From Desulfobulbaceae bacterium (GTDB lineage: Bacteria > Desulfobacterota > Desulfobulbia > Desulfobulbales > Desulfocapsaceae), in the NCBI GenBank assembly GCA_019163335.1, contig JAFLKM010000069.1, forward strand, positions 1 through 39,635: a stretch of 39,635 nt of DNA, in the 5' to 3' direction. A program made the translations under genes and the position numbers. Of the stretch, positions 26,198-33,970 are shown piece by piece (positions within the stretch are counted from its first letter, which is position 1; each line of letters opens with the position of its first letter). Under the pieces are notes generated by a model that did no database searches, was not told where the DNA came from, and saw nothing but the letters and a program-made list of their open reading frames with translations.

Positions 26198-28480
26198 TTA
26201 CAGGTTGATTTCCTTCAGGAGCTTTTCCGCTTCAGCCTGCTCAGGAAAATTTTCCTTTGATGCCAGTGCCCTGTTTAACTCGATTTTGGCTTGATCCTTC
26301 TGCCCGTCTGCGACCAGGGCAAGGGCGAGATGATAGCGCAGCGTGGCAAGCTCAGGTGCTTTTTCGGTGGCCATGGCAAACTGGGTGAGAGCCAGTTTAT
26401 GGGAACCTCGTTTATAATGGATCCACCCCAGGGTATCGGCGATAAAAGGGTCTTCGGGAAATGCCTCCTTGGCCATAAGCGATAGACGCAAGGCCTCGCC
26501 GAGGTCCGGTTCCGGACTTTTGGCAATCAGCCATGCGAGATTGTTGGCGGCGGCGGCGAATTTTGGACGAAGTGTAAGAGCTTTTTCATAAGCCGCTTTC
26601 GCACCAACGGCATCGCCACTTTGATCGAGAAGAGTACCCAAAGCCATATAGCCCTTAACATCGGAGGGATTTTTCTCAACAAGCGCCTTGTACTCTTTAA
26701 TAGCCTCTTCATTTTTCCCCATGCGAACCAAAAGAATAGAAATCGCACTATACACGCGGGGAGAATCAGGGGAAATCTCCTGAGCCTGTCGTAAAAGCTT
26801 CAGCGCCTCATCCGGTGATGAATTATATTTCTCAAGAATTCCGGCCAGTAACAGATAATAATCAAGATTTTTTGGCGATTCCTGCAGATGCTTTCTAACC
26901 AGAGCAATTGCCTGGTCAACCTTTTTATCCTGAATCAAGATACCGCTCATGGCGACCAGCGCCGGTGTGAAGTCCGACTTTATAGTCAGAATCTTTTCAA
27001 AGGCAGCGGCTGCCTTTTGCATATCCTTTTGAGCCAGACAGGCGACTGCCTTATTATACAAAATTTCGATATTGTTCGGCGCCTGAGCTTCCATTTCAGT
27101 GAACAATCTCACCGCATCGTCTGTTTTCCCCAGCGCCAGAAGCGATTTCCCAAGAATAATTGCCGCCCGAAAATTACTTGGTGCAACCTGCAATACCATG
27201 ATGGCATCTTTCCTGGCAGCCTCAAAATCTCGTTTCAAGAACAGATGATGAGCCATCAGGGTTCGTGCGTCAGGATCATAGGGCGCAAGCTTCAACGCCT
27301 GATCAACCGCATTAAAGGAAAGCTCCGTTTCCTCCTTATTGAGATGCGCGACCCCTTTCAGATAAAAGGCCTCTCCCCAACGCGGAACATCCCGGACCAA
27401 GCGATCAAGAATAACCAAGGCCTCATTGTTTTTCTGATCCCGAATCAGCAATTTAGCCTGTACAAGACTTGCCATGGGATGCTGTGCATTATTTGTCAAA
27501 ACCGGCGCGACTTCCTGGGCGGCAAGGTCATACTTCCCGGTGTCATAATAAAAATTCGCCAGGATCGCCTTATTATCATCCGGTTTTGCTGATTTGCCAA
27601 TGGCATCCCGGTAGGCCTTCTCCGCCTTTTCAAGATTTCTGGTTTTATAATAAAAATTAGCCAGCATTAAATAAAACTCAGCAGAATCCGGCTTTTTCTC
27701 AATCGCTATGAGGATATTTTTCTCAGCCGCCTCCACATCCCCTTTTTTCATATAAAACATCCCCAGATCTATATATGACTCAGGAGCGTCCGGTTTCTTG
27801 GCCTGTAATTCCAGAAGAATCTGCTCTGCCTCCTTCTCTTTTTTCTGGCCTAGATAAAAGGCAACCAGGGCTTTAAAATTATTGGGAACAGGATCAAGCT
27901 CGATGGCTTTTTTCAAAGCCGTCTCCGCCTCGCTGATCTGATTCAAGACACTCAGGATGCGCCCATGAATAATATAATAGCGCCCCACCTCCGGTTTCAG
28001 CTGGATGGCTCGCACGATGGCCTTCTGTGCCTCCGCGCTATGGCCTTCCGCCAACTCAATCTGGGCAAGCAGGGCGTAAGCATCAGGGAAGTCCTTGTTA
28101 ACATCAAGGATGGCCATGGCCCGTGCCCGGCTTTCCTTCAATTTTTTCCCGAGGAAATTGAGCTCGGCTACTTTAATCAGGGCATCGACATTATTTGGGT
28201 CAAGGCTTGCCGCCCGCTCCAGCTCTTTAAAAGCCTCACCCGCCTGATTCGTTTTCAGGAAGGCAAGTCCCAGCTGATAGCGGGCCTCCGCATATTTAGG
28301 ATCAATCTGAACTGCATTTCGAAATTCAACAATGGCCGCCTTTTCATTATTGGCAGCAATATATTCCATGCCTTTTTTATAATGGCCGGCCTTTTTTTCT
28401 GCGTCAGAAGCACAACCACTCATCGAGAGTAGAAAAAAACAAACACACAGACAGGAGAAAAATCTGCTGAAATAATTCAT
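26198..28480 (-). CDS. prsT: PEP-CTERM/XrtA system TPR-repeat lipoprotein PrsT
   Basis: 760 residues from ATG 28480, which has GGAG 7 nt upstream; a GTG at 28492 extends the frame by four residues. A lipoprotein signal ends in SMSGC with Cys23 as the acylation site. The rest is a continuous array of tetratricopeptide repeats (about 20 helix pairs) from residue 30 to the end, e.g. AAIVEFRNAVQIDPKYAEARYQLG. This length and layout match PrsT, the large TPR lipoprotein conserved near XrtA exosortase genes; its exact role is not established, assembly of exported polymer or protein being likely. It is divergent from the Wza-like export gene across a 160-bp A+T-rich region. Confidence 0.88.
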   Translation of the reverse strand: MNYFSRFFSCLCVCFFLLSMSGCASDAEKKAGHYKKGMEYIAANNEKAAIVEFRNAVQIDPKYAEARYQLGLAFLKTNQAGEAFKELERAASLDPNNVDALIKVAELNFLGKKLKESRARAMAILDVNKDFPDAYALLAQIELAEGHSAEAQKAIVRAIQLKPEVGRYYIIHGRILSVLNQISEAETALKKAIELDPVPNNFKALVAFYLGQKKEKEAEQILLELQAKKPDAPESYIDLGMFYMKKGDVEAAEKNILIAIEKKPDSAEFYLMLANFYYKTRNLEKAEKAYRDAIGKSAKPDDNKAILANFYYDTGKYDLAAQEVAPVLTNNAQHPMASLVQAKLLIRDQKNNEALVILDRLVRDVPRWGEAFYLKGVAHLNKEETELSFNAVDQALKLAPYDPDARTLMAHHLFLKRDFEAARKDAIMVLQVAPSNFRAAIILGKSLLALGKTDDAVRLFTEMEAQAPNNIEILYNKAVACLAQKDMQKAAAAFEKILTIKSDFTPALVAMSGILIQDKKVDQAIALVRKHLQESPKNLDYYLLLAGILEKYNSSPDEALKLLRQAQEISPDSPRVYSAISILLVRMGKNEEAIKEYKALVEKNPSDVKGYMALGTLLDQSGDAVGAKAAYEKALTLRPKFAAAANNLAWLIAKSPEPDLGEALRLSLMAKEAFPEDPFIADTLGWIHYKRGSHKLALTQFAMATEKAPELATLRYHLALALVADGQKDQAKIELNRALASKENFPEQAEAEKLLKEINL

Positions 28481-28642
28481 AATGAACTCCACTCATTAAA
28501 TAAAAAAGAGAAAACACAAAAATAATCTACTTTTAATATACTAATTTTATAAATTATCATATAGTTTGCTTGTTATCCTTTCATAAGACAAGAAAAAAAA
28601 CTCATCTTACTATGATATTATTTTCTAAAACTGAGGTGTCAA

Positions 28643-29278
28643 ATGAGCTCTGCAATGATAGAAAGCAAAAAATATTGGGCAAAAAGTGCAAAACAACCAG
28701 CTTTTTCCTTGTTTCTGTCATTCATTTTGGGGCTTTTTCTGCTTCACGCAGCCTCAGCCCAAGCTGAATCCGCAAAAGGTGAGGAAGGCTCAACCGCAGA
28801 GTATACCTTTGGTGCTGGAGACAAGTTGGAGATCTCCGTTTTTGGCGAGCCCGAGATCTCCAAGGCAGTTTTTGTCCGTATTGACGGAAAGATCTCCCTG
28901 CCCCTCATCGGAGATGTGCAGGCGGCGGACATTACCGCGACTGTCCTTGCCAAAACAATCTCTGAAAAATTGACAAAGTTTGTCGGCAATCCTAATGTGA
29001 CCGTGATACTTGCCGAAAGCAGGAGCAAGGTCTATTACGTACTGGGCCAGATAAAAACACCCGGCGAATATCTTATCACCCAGCCGATTACCATTCTGCA
29101 AGCCATCGGCAGAGCGGGGGGCTTGTCTGAATGGGCCAAAAAATCAAAGATTATGATCGTCAGCAAGCCGGGCGGCTCCAAAAAAATTAACTACTTTGAC
29201 TATGACGCCTTTCTGGCAGGGGAAAACATCGGGCAGAATGTGACGATCAATCCCGGGGACACCATTGTGATCCCCTGA
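28643..29278 (+). CDS. XrtA-associated polysaccharide export protein (Wza/EpsE-like)
   Basis: 211 residues. The N-terminal signal peptide probably ends after ASAQA (residue 41). The polysaccharide export domain starts at YTFGAGDKLEISVFGEPE and continues with VRIDGKISLPLIGDVQA, followed by an SLBB-type segment (YYVLGQIKTPGEYLI ... QAIGRAGGL), ending in NPGDTIVIP. This compact form without the C-terminal outer-membrane helix of E. coli Wza is typical for the XrtA-associated EPS export protein. There is no lipobox, so it would be periplasmic and need an outer-membrane partner, for which the next gene is a candidate. GAGGTG lies 6 nt before the ATG. Confidence 0.88.
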   Translation: MSSAMIESKKYWAKSAKQPAFSLFLSFILGLFLLHAASAQAESAKGEEGSTAEYTFGAGDKLEISVFGEPEISKAVFVRIDGKISLPLIGDVQAADITATVLAKTISEKLTKFVGNPNVTVILAESRSKVYYVLGQIKTPGEYLITQPITILQAIGRAGGLSEWAKKSKIMIVSKPGGSKKINYFDYDAFLAGENIGQNVTINPGDTIVIP

Positions 29279-29411
29279 GCATGATGGATTCGCGAAAAAT
29301 AAAAAGGGCCTGTCGTTTCGAGCGCCCAGCGAGAAATTTTTTTCCCTAACTCTTTGGCACTATTAAGATTTCTTTCGATGGATGAAATAACTACAAGGGA
29401 ACCTGGACTTT

Positions 29412-29438
29412 TCGGAGTCTCGCAGGCTCGCTTACCTG
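29412..29438 (+). repeat. 27-bp dispersed repeat, copy A
   Basis: The unit from TCGGAGTCTCGCA to CTCGCTTACCTG matches, in 25 of 27 positions, the reverse complement of 33780-33806. It lies between the export-protein gene and the beta-barrel gene. Confidence 0.6.
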
Positions 29439-29481
29439 ATAGACTGTTAAGCATACCAGCCCTAAAACAGAGGGATTATTT

Positions 29482-30858
29482 ATGACCAGTATCCTAGAAA
29501 AACAGCACATTGCCTGGCTCGCCCTGGCCTTGCCCCTCTTTTTACCTTTTTCCGCAACAGCAGCCGAGAACACCCTGAACGGCGGAGTCGCCGTGGGCCA
29601 GTCCTATGATTCCAATGTCTACAGGACCTCGACCAGCGAAGAATCGGAGTGGAAGTCCACGGTTACCCCCAGCCTCCTCTATACGCGCTCCGAGCCGACC
29701 AGCAATCTTTCACTCAACTATGCCCCCGGCATCATTTACAATTATCGAACGGAAGACAAATATATGGATCAGTTTGTCACCGGCTCCTATGATCTCCAAC
29801 TGTCGCAACGATTCCGGCTTCATTTTCTCGACACTTATATCTTGACCGATGAACCCTACGACGAATCTGCTGCCGGCAATACAACCAGAGGGAGCAATCA
29901 GATCACCGGCGGCCCCGGTGACCCTGACCGGCCTGAAACAATTCAAATATCGGATCAACGGGGACAAAACCGCTACTGGGCCAATAATTTTTCGACCTTG
30001 GCCAGCTACGAATACGCCCAGGAAAGCTCGGTGAGCCTGGGCTACCAATATTATATCCTCGACAATAAAGATGCCACAGATGCTGACTTCACCAGACACT
30101 CACCGCATATGTCCGTCATGCACCACATCAATCATCAATGGGATACGCAGATCGCCTATCACTTCACCAAGGGTGATTTTGATGAGCTCGACCCTCTCAA
30201 CGGGAGCCCTTCCATCAGTGGCAACTCGGAAGATCTGACCACCAATGCCGCCGACTTCTACCTCTATCATAACCTTACCCCCATGACCCGTGTCTTCGGC
30301 CATTACGGATACTCCACGACCGAGTATGACGGCATCCAGGAAGACTATGATTCCCACACCCTTTCCGCCGGCGCCACCCATCAAGTATCGCCCACGTTCA
30401 CCCTTGGCGGCGAGGTTGGGTCTTCCCTGCTCCAGCGAGAAAGCGACGACACCAACGCCATGTACCTGCGCGTCAGCCTCAACAAGGCCTGGGAACGAAG
30501 CTCCTGGGTCTTATCCGCCGACAGTGGCCTGGATGACCAGCAATTCAGCGGCACTGACAATCAAGGTCTGAGTCGTTACTGGATGATCAGGAATTCGTTC
30601 AACCATACCTTCACCAAGGATATAACCGGCATGGCCAGCCTTTCCTATCGCGATGACACCTACCTCGAACGCATTCCCGAGGAAAAAGAACAACTACTGC
30701 AAGGAGATGCCCTTGTGGCCTATTCCTTCTCTCAATGGTATAAAATATCACTGCGCTACACCTACATCAATCAACTGGCAGACCTGGAAGTCAATGAATA
30801 CGACGATCATCGGATTCTTCTCCAGCTATCGGCCGCCAAAGACCTGCTCAAGTGGTAG
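29482..30858 (+). CDS. PEP-CTERM/EPS-associated outer-membrane beta-barrel protein
   Basis: 458 residues with a signal peptide (cleavage near ATAA-EN, about residue 28). The mature protein has alternating polar/hydrophobic strands rich in Tyr, Ser and Thr (LSLNYAPGIIYNYRTEDKY, LRYTYINQLADLEVNEYDDH) and ends in aromatic Trp (DLLKW), the usual outer-membrane insertion signal. It resembles the uncharacterised barrel proteins found in XrtA/EPS loci and is a candidate channel for polymer release. AGAGGG precedes the ATG. Its position between the export and chain-length genes supports a secretion role. No enzymatic motif is seen. Confidence 0.8.
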   Translation: MTSILEKQHIAWLALALPLFLPFSATAAENTLNGGVAVGQSYDSNVYRTSTSEESEWKSTVTPSLLYTRSEPTSNLSLNYAPGIIYNYRTEDKYMDQFVTGSYDLQLSQRFRLHFLDTYILTDEPYDESAAGNTTRGSNQITGGPGDPDRPETIQISDQRGQNRYWANNFSTLASYEYAQESSVSLGYQYYILDNKDATDADFTRHSPHMSVMHHINHQWDTQIAYHFTKGDFDELDPLNGSPSISGNSEDLTTNAADFYLYHNLTPMTRVFGHYGYSTTEYDGIQEDYDSHTLSAGATHQVSPTFTLGGEVGSSLLQRESDDTNAMYLRVSLNKAWERSSWVLSADSGLDDQQFSGTDNQGLSRYWMIRNSFNHTFTKDITGMASLSYRDDTYLERIPEEKEQLLQGDALVAYSFSQWYKISLRYTYINQLADLEVNEYDDHRILLQLSAAKDLLKW

Positions 30859-30899
30859 CATCACAATAAACTCTCAGATTTCACTACGCATATTTTTTC

Positions 30900-30928
30900 C
30901 TTGTTCCCTCGCAACGCCTTGGAACAAG
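30900..30928. repeat. Hairpin between the barrel and chain-length genes
   Basis: CTTGTTCC and GGAACAAG are perfect arms with a 13-nt loop, located 42 bp after the barrel gene stop. No T-run follows, so it is not a standard terminator; a processing or stability hairpin is possible. Confidence 0.35.
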
Positions 30929-31011
30929 AAAATCTCAAGAGCGTGTACCGGAACGATACTGCTCAATGCAATAAATAACCTACTGAACCTCAAGAAAATT
31001 AACAGGTAACA

Positions 31012-32559
31012 ATGAATAACGAAGAACAACAATCAGACGTTGTAAAAAAATATTTAAATTTATTTTTCAATAAGCATAAACTGATCATCGGCTGTCTGCT
31101 GCTGGCCCTATCCGTAAGCTTTGTCATCTATCTGACCACGCCCAAGGTCTATGAATCTACTGCCTCCATTATCTATCAACAACAGAAGATCAATCCTTCT
31201 AAACTCTCACAGAATGAAGAAAAACGCATCGATGAAATGGTCAACACCGTGACCCAGCAGGTGGTCAGCCGCACCAGCCTGGAAAAAATCATCCAGGAGT
31301 TCAATCTCTATCCCGAGATGCGGGAAAAAGTTCCCATTGAGGATGTCATCGAGCAGATGAGAACCCAGCATATCCGTATCCGTGTAGAGAAAACCAAGGG
31401 CAATGTCTTCACAGTCTCCTATCAGGGGACGGAGCCCCGTGTTGTAATGCGGGTCACCAACGCCCTGGCCTCCAAATTCATCGAGGAGAACCTGCGGGTA
31501 CGGGAAGAGCGGGCCACGGAGACAAGCTCCTACATTCAAGATGAACTCCGCATGTCCAAGGAATCCCTTGATAAAAAAGACGCCCTCATGCGCGACTACA
31601 AGTTGAAGTATTACAACGAGATGCCCGACCAGCGACAGTCGAATATGGAACGGCTCAATGCCCTGCATGAACAGTATCAGGCCACGCAAACCAATATTCA
31701 CACCCTGGAGCAAACACGGCTCCTGGTCTCCGAACAGCTCGCCAGTCAAAGAAACCGGGCAAACAGCACCGGTAGCGCCGCGTCAACAGGTGGAGAAAAT
31801 AATACCCTCGCCGCCGCGCGCCTCAATCTGCAAGGATTAATGGCCCGCTACACCCCTGATCATCCGGCGGTCAAACGGGCCGAAGGTCAAGTTAAACAGC
31901 TTGAGGCGGAACAGCAGAATAATCCGACCGCAAGCAACGCGCTAAGAAGAACAGCCAGCGCGGCTTCTGCCGACAACAGCAGCTTTGCCGTTCAACTGAA
32001 AGAAATTGAACTGAACCTCAAGACCCTGCGTGAGGAAAGCGAGAAGATTCTTGTGCAGACGAAGACCTATCAGGGCTGGATCGACACGACACCAATCCGC
32101 GAAGCCGAATGGGTAGCGCTGACCAGGGATTATAATGAGCTGAGAAAATACTATGACGCCCTCCTTGCCCAGAGCCTTACCGCCGCTGCAGCGGAGAGTA
32201 TTGAAATGCGCCAGAAAGGCAGTCAGTTCAAACTGGTGGACTCGGCCTATCTTCCGGAAAAACCCATGCAGGGCAATTTTCTAAAAATTATTATGATTGC
32301 CATCGGAGCGGGACTAGCCGGTGGATTTGGCATCGCACTTGGCCTTGATATCATGGACACCTCTTTTAAAACCATACAGGAGCTTGAAAGCTTCCTGAAA
32401 ATTCCAGTAACCTGTGCCCTACCGCTCATTGTCCTTGAAGCTGAAAGAAAACAGACAAAGAGAAAAAATATTATCTGGTATTGCATTTTTGCGGCCTGGT
32501 TGCTTCTCCTGGTCACAGGAGCAGTTGCCTTGTGGCTCCGCGGCTCGATTATAATTTAA
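31012..32559 (+). CDS. XrtA-associated polysaccharide chain-length determinant (Wzz/EpsF-like)
   Basis: 515 residues. An N-terminal Wzz segment (TM at about 24-42, then TTPKVYESTASIIYQQQK) is followed by a long periplasmic coiled-coil part (about 150-350) and a GNVR-type stretch (DTTPIREAEWVALTRDYNELRKYYDALL). Two C-terminal hydrophobic segments lie at about 423-447 and 486-509. Typical Wzz proteins have one C-terminal TM; the extra one, before a short cytoplasmic tail, is common in the EpsF/XrtA type. It sets polymer length and docks the cytoplasmic kinase encoded downstream. AGGTAA is just ahead of the ATG. Confidence 0.88.
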   Translation: MNNEEQQSDVVKKYLNLFFNKHKLIIGCLLLALSVSFVIYLTTPKVYESTASIIYQQQKINPSKLSQNEEKRIDEMVNTVTQQVVSRTSLEKIIQEFNLYPEMREKVPIEDVIEQMRTQHIRIRVEKTKGNVFTVSYQGTEPRVVMRVTNALASKFIEENLRVREERATETSSYIQDELRMSKESLDKKDALMRDYKLKYYNEMPDQRQSNMERLNALHEQYQATQTNIHTLEQTRLLVSEQLASQRNRANSTGSAASTGGENNTLAAARLNLQGLMARYTPDHPAVKRAEGQVKQLEAEQQNNPTASNALRRTASAASADNSSFAVQLKEIELNLKTLREESEKILVQTKTYQGWIDTTPIREAEWVALTRDYNELRKYYDALLAQSLTAAAAESIEMRQKGSQFKLVDSAYLPEKPMQGNFLKIIMIAIGAGLAGGFGIALGLDIMDTSFKTIQELESFLKIPVTCALPLIVLEAERKQTKRKNIIWYCIFAAWLLLLVTGAVALWLRGSIII

Positions 32560-32614
32560 AAACCGTCTAACCATCCAGCTTGGGCACATGTTCAGGTAGA
32601 AAATCACAACAAAA

Positions 32615-32692
32615 TAGTGTAGGTCGGGTTTTAACCCGACGCCGGGCTGGCAATGCTACCCCTGCTGTCGGGTTAAAACCCGACCTACACTA
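32615..32692. repeat. Palindromic repeat (REP/MITE-like) with 26-bp perfect arms
   Basis: Arms 32615-32640 and 32667-32692 are exact reverse complements; each contains GTAGGTCGGGTT and AACCCGAC and is itself partly palindromic. A 26-bp spacer separates them. Similar GTAGGTCGGGTT sequences are known as widespread REP-type elements (general knowledge). It lies between the chain-length and kinase genes; no transposase is nearby. Confidence 0.75.
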
Positions 32693-32774
32693 TCATGGTG
32701 AGTAGTTACAAGTTATTTTTGGTATTTATCGACATCGGCTCCCCCCTATAGCACGAAAGGAAATTAAATTAAAA

Positions 32775-33635
32775 ATGGGCAAGTTATCACAAGCATTGGA
32801 AAAGACCTTCACGAAAATATCGCAACCCGCAACGGCTGCTCCACCAGAACCGCAGAAAACGGACAGCCATCCCACTGCTCCCCCTGCGCAGTCCGGCCAA
32901 GAAAAATCCGGCAGCCAGAGCGGCTGGTTTACCCATGACCGGTGGGATCAGCGTCTACAAATCTCGATCAATCCCCAATCCCCTTTTTTTGAAAGCTTTC
33001 GACGGCTACGCACTCCCATTCTCCATCCAGCTTCAGGAAAACGACCTAAAACAATCCTGGTAACCAGCGTAGTTCCCAGTGAGGGAAAGAGTTTTGTCTG
33101 TGCCAATCTTGGCATTGCTTTAGCGCAAGGAATGGAACACCATGCCTTAATGTTGGATTGCGATTTTCGTCGTCCCTCTCTTTCTCAACTCTTTGGCCTG
33201 CCCAATGATACCGGCCTCGTCGATCACCTCCAGGACAATGTCGACCTCTCCCTTCTTATCAGAAAAACCGGGCAGGAGAAACTTTCGCTGATCCCTTGCG
33301 GCAAACCTCCAAAAAATCCGTCGGAACTGCTGGACTCCAACAGAATGATATCGCTTATTGAAGAGCTGTCCCAACGATATCAGGACCGCATTATTCTTTT
33401 TGACAGCCCACCCAATATTGTTGCTTCTGAAACCAGTATTCTCGCTAAACATCTTGACGGAGTCATCCTGGTTGTCCGTTATGGCGCTTCAAGAAAAGAG
33501 CACGTTAAGAAAATTGTCGATACCATCGGAGCTGAAAAAATCTTAGGTATTGTCTTTAATGCCTATCCTGAAAATACCATGGAGTCATTCCTTGATAAAA
33601 AGATGGGTTATGGCTACCATAAATATTATTCCTGA
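32775..33635 (+). CDS. XrtA-associated tyrosine autokinase-like ATPase (BY-kinase, EpsG/CpsD-like)
   Basis: 286 residues: a Pro/Gln-rich N-terminal linker of about 60 residues, then a MinD/BY-kinase fold. Walker A is SVVPSEGKS (Lys105), Walker A' is ALMLDCDFRRPS (Asp128), and Walker B is IILFDSPP (Asp210). The tail GYGYHKYYS carries four tyrosines (279, 281, 284, 285), the probable autophosphorylation cluster. It is a stand-alone cytoplasmic kinase expected to act with the chain-length protein encoded upstream and to cycle phosphorylation to control polymer synthesis. The ribosome-binding site (AAAGGA) is unusually far, about 13 nt, from the ATG. Confidence 0.88.
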   Translation: MGKLSQALEKTFTKISQPATAAPPEPQKTDSHPTAPPAQSGQEKSGSQSGWFTHDRWDQRLQISINPQSPFFESFRRLRTPILHPASGKRPKTILVTSVVPSEGKSFVCANLGIALAQGMEHHALMLDCDFRRPSLSQLFGLPNDTGLVDHLQDNVDLSLLIRKTGQEKLSLIPCGKPPKNPSELLDSNRMISLIEELSQRYQDRIILFDSPPNIVASETSILAKHLDGVILVVRYGASRKEHVKKIVDTIGAEKILGIVFNAYPENTMESFLDKKMGYGYHKYYS

Positions 33636-33683
33636 TGTTTTGTGAATGAGCCTCTTTCAAAATGAGGTATTTATGTCCACGAG

Positions 33684-33766
33684 CCGTCATTCCCGCGCAG
33701 GCGGGAATCCATATCACACTGAATTCACAAAACTGGATTCCCGATAAAAGCACTCGGGAATGACGG
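33684..33766. repeat. dRS3-like inverted repeat (GTCATTCCCGC type)
   Basis: Outer arms CCGTCATTCCCG and CGGGAATGACGG are perfect complements; nested arms GGGAATCCA and TGGATTCCC lie within. CATTCCCGCGCAGGCGGGAATCC is a very common intergenic motif in proteobacteria, akin to neisserial dRS3 repeats (general knowledge). Confidence 0.75.
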
Positions 33767-33779
33767 TGTGGTTATTTTG

Positions 33780-33806
33780 CAGGTAAGCGAGTGTGCGAGA
33801 CTCCGA
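33780..33806 (-). repeat. 27-bp dispersed repeat, copy B
   Basis: Reverse complement of the unit at 29412-29438 with two mismatches, immediately beside the dRS3-like repeat. Confidence 0.6.
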
Positions 33807-33970
33807 GAGCCTCGAAAAATAGTAATTAAAGACCGGGAACAGTGGCACCTTTTCCACCAGACTAGGGAGGAATTCTCTTGAGTACGATTACGACAGGGCA
33901 TCCACCACGAGTTTGATGATTTGTTTTTTTGATTTCGGAACCATTCTTCTTATCCCCCCAATAAGACTCC

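Larger units (their letters stand above)
33636..33970. other. 335-bp intergenic region with repeats
   Basis: Holds the inverted repeat at 33684-33766 and copy B of the 27-bp repeat at 33780-33806. A GGGAGGA stretch at 33865-33871 precedes a 12-codon TTG-initiated frame (33880-33918); I do not treat it as a gene. The promoter of the sigma-54 activator gene must lie in the last 150 bp, but I see no clear -10/-35 or -24/-12 there. Confidence 0.5.

Noticed and set aside
29300-29345. Terminator after the Wza-like export gene (GGGC...GCCC then T-run)
   Set aside because: The stem is only 4 bp and the T-run is about 10 nt away from it.
29354-29380. TTGGCAC sequence upstream of the beta-barrel gene as a sigma-54 promoter
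   Set aside because: A perfect -24 box is present but there is no GC 12 bp downstream.
30952-30968. GG/GC pair upstream of the chain-length gene as a sigma-54 promoter
   Set aside because: Spacing is 11 bp instead of 12, and the boxes do not match the consensus.
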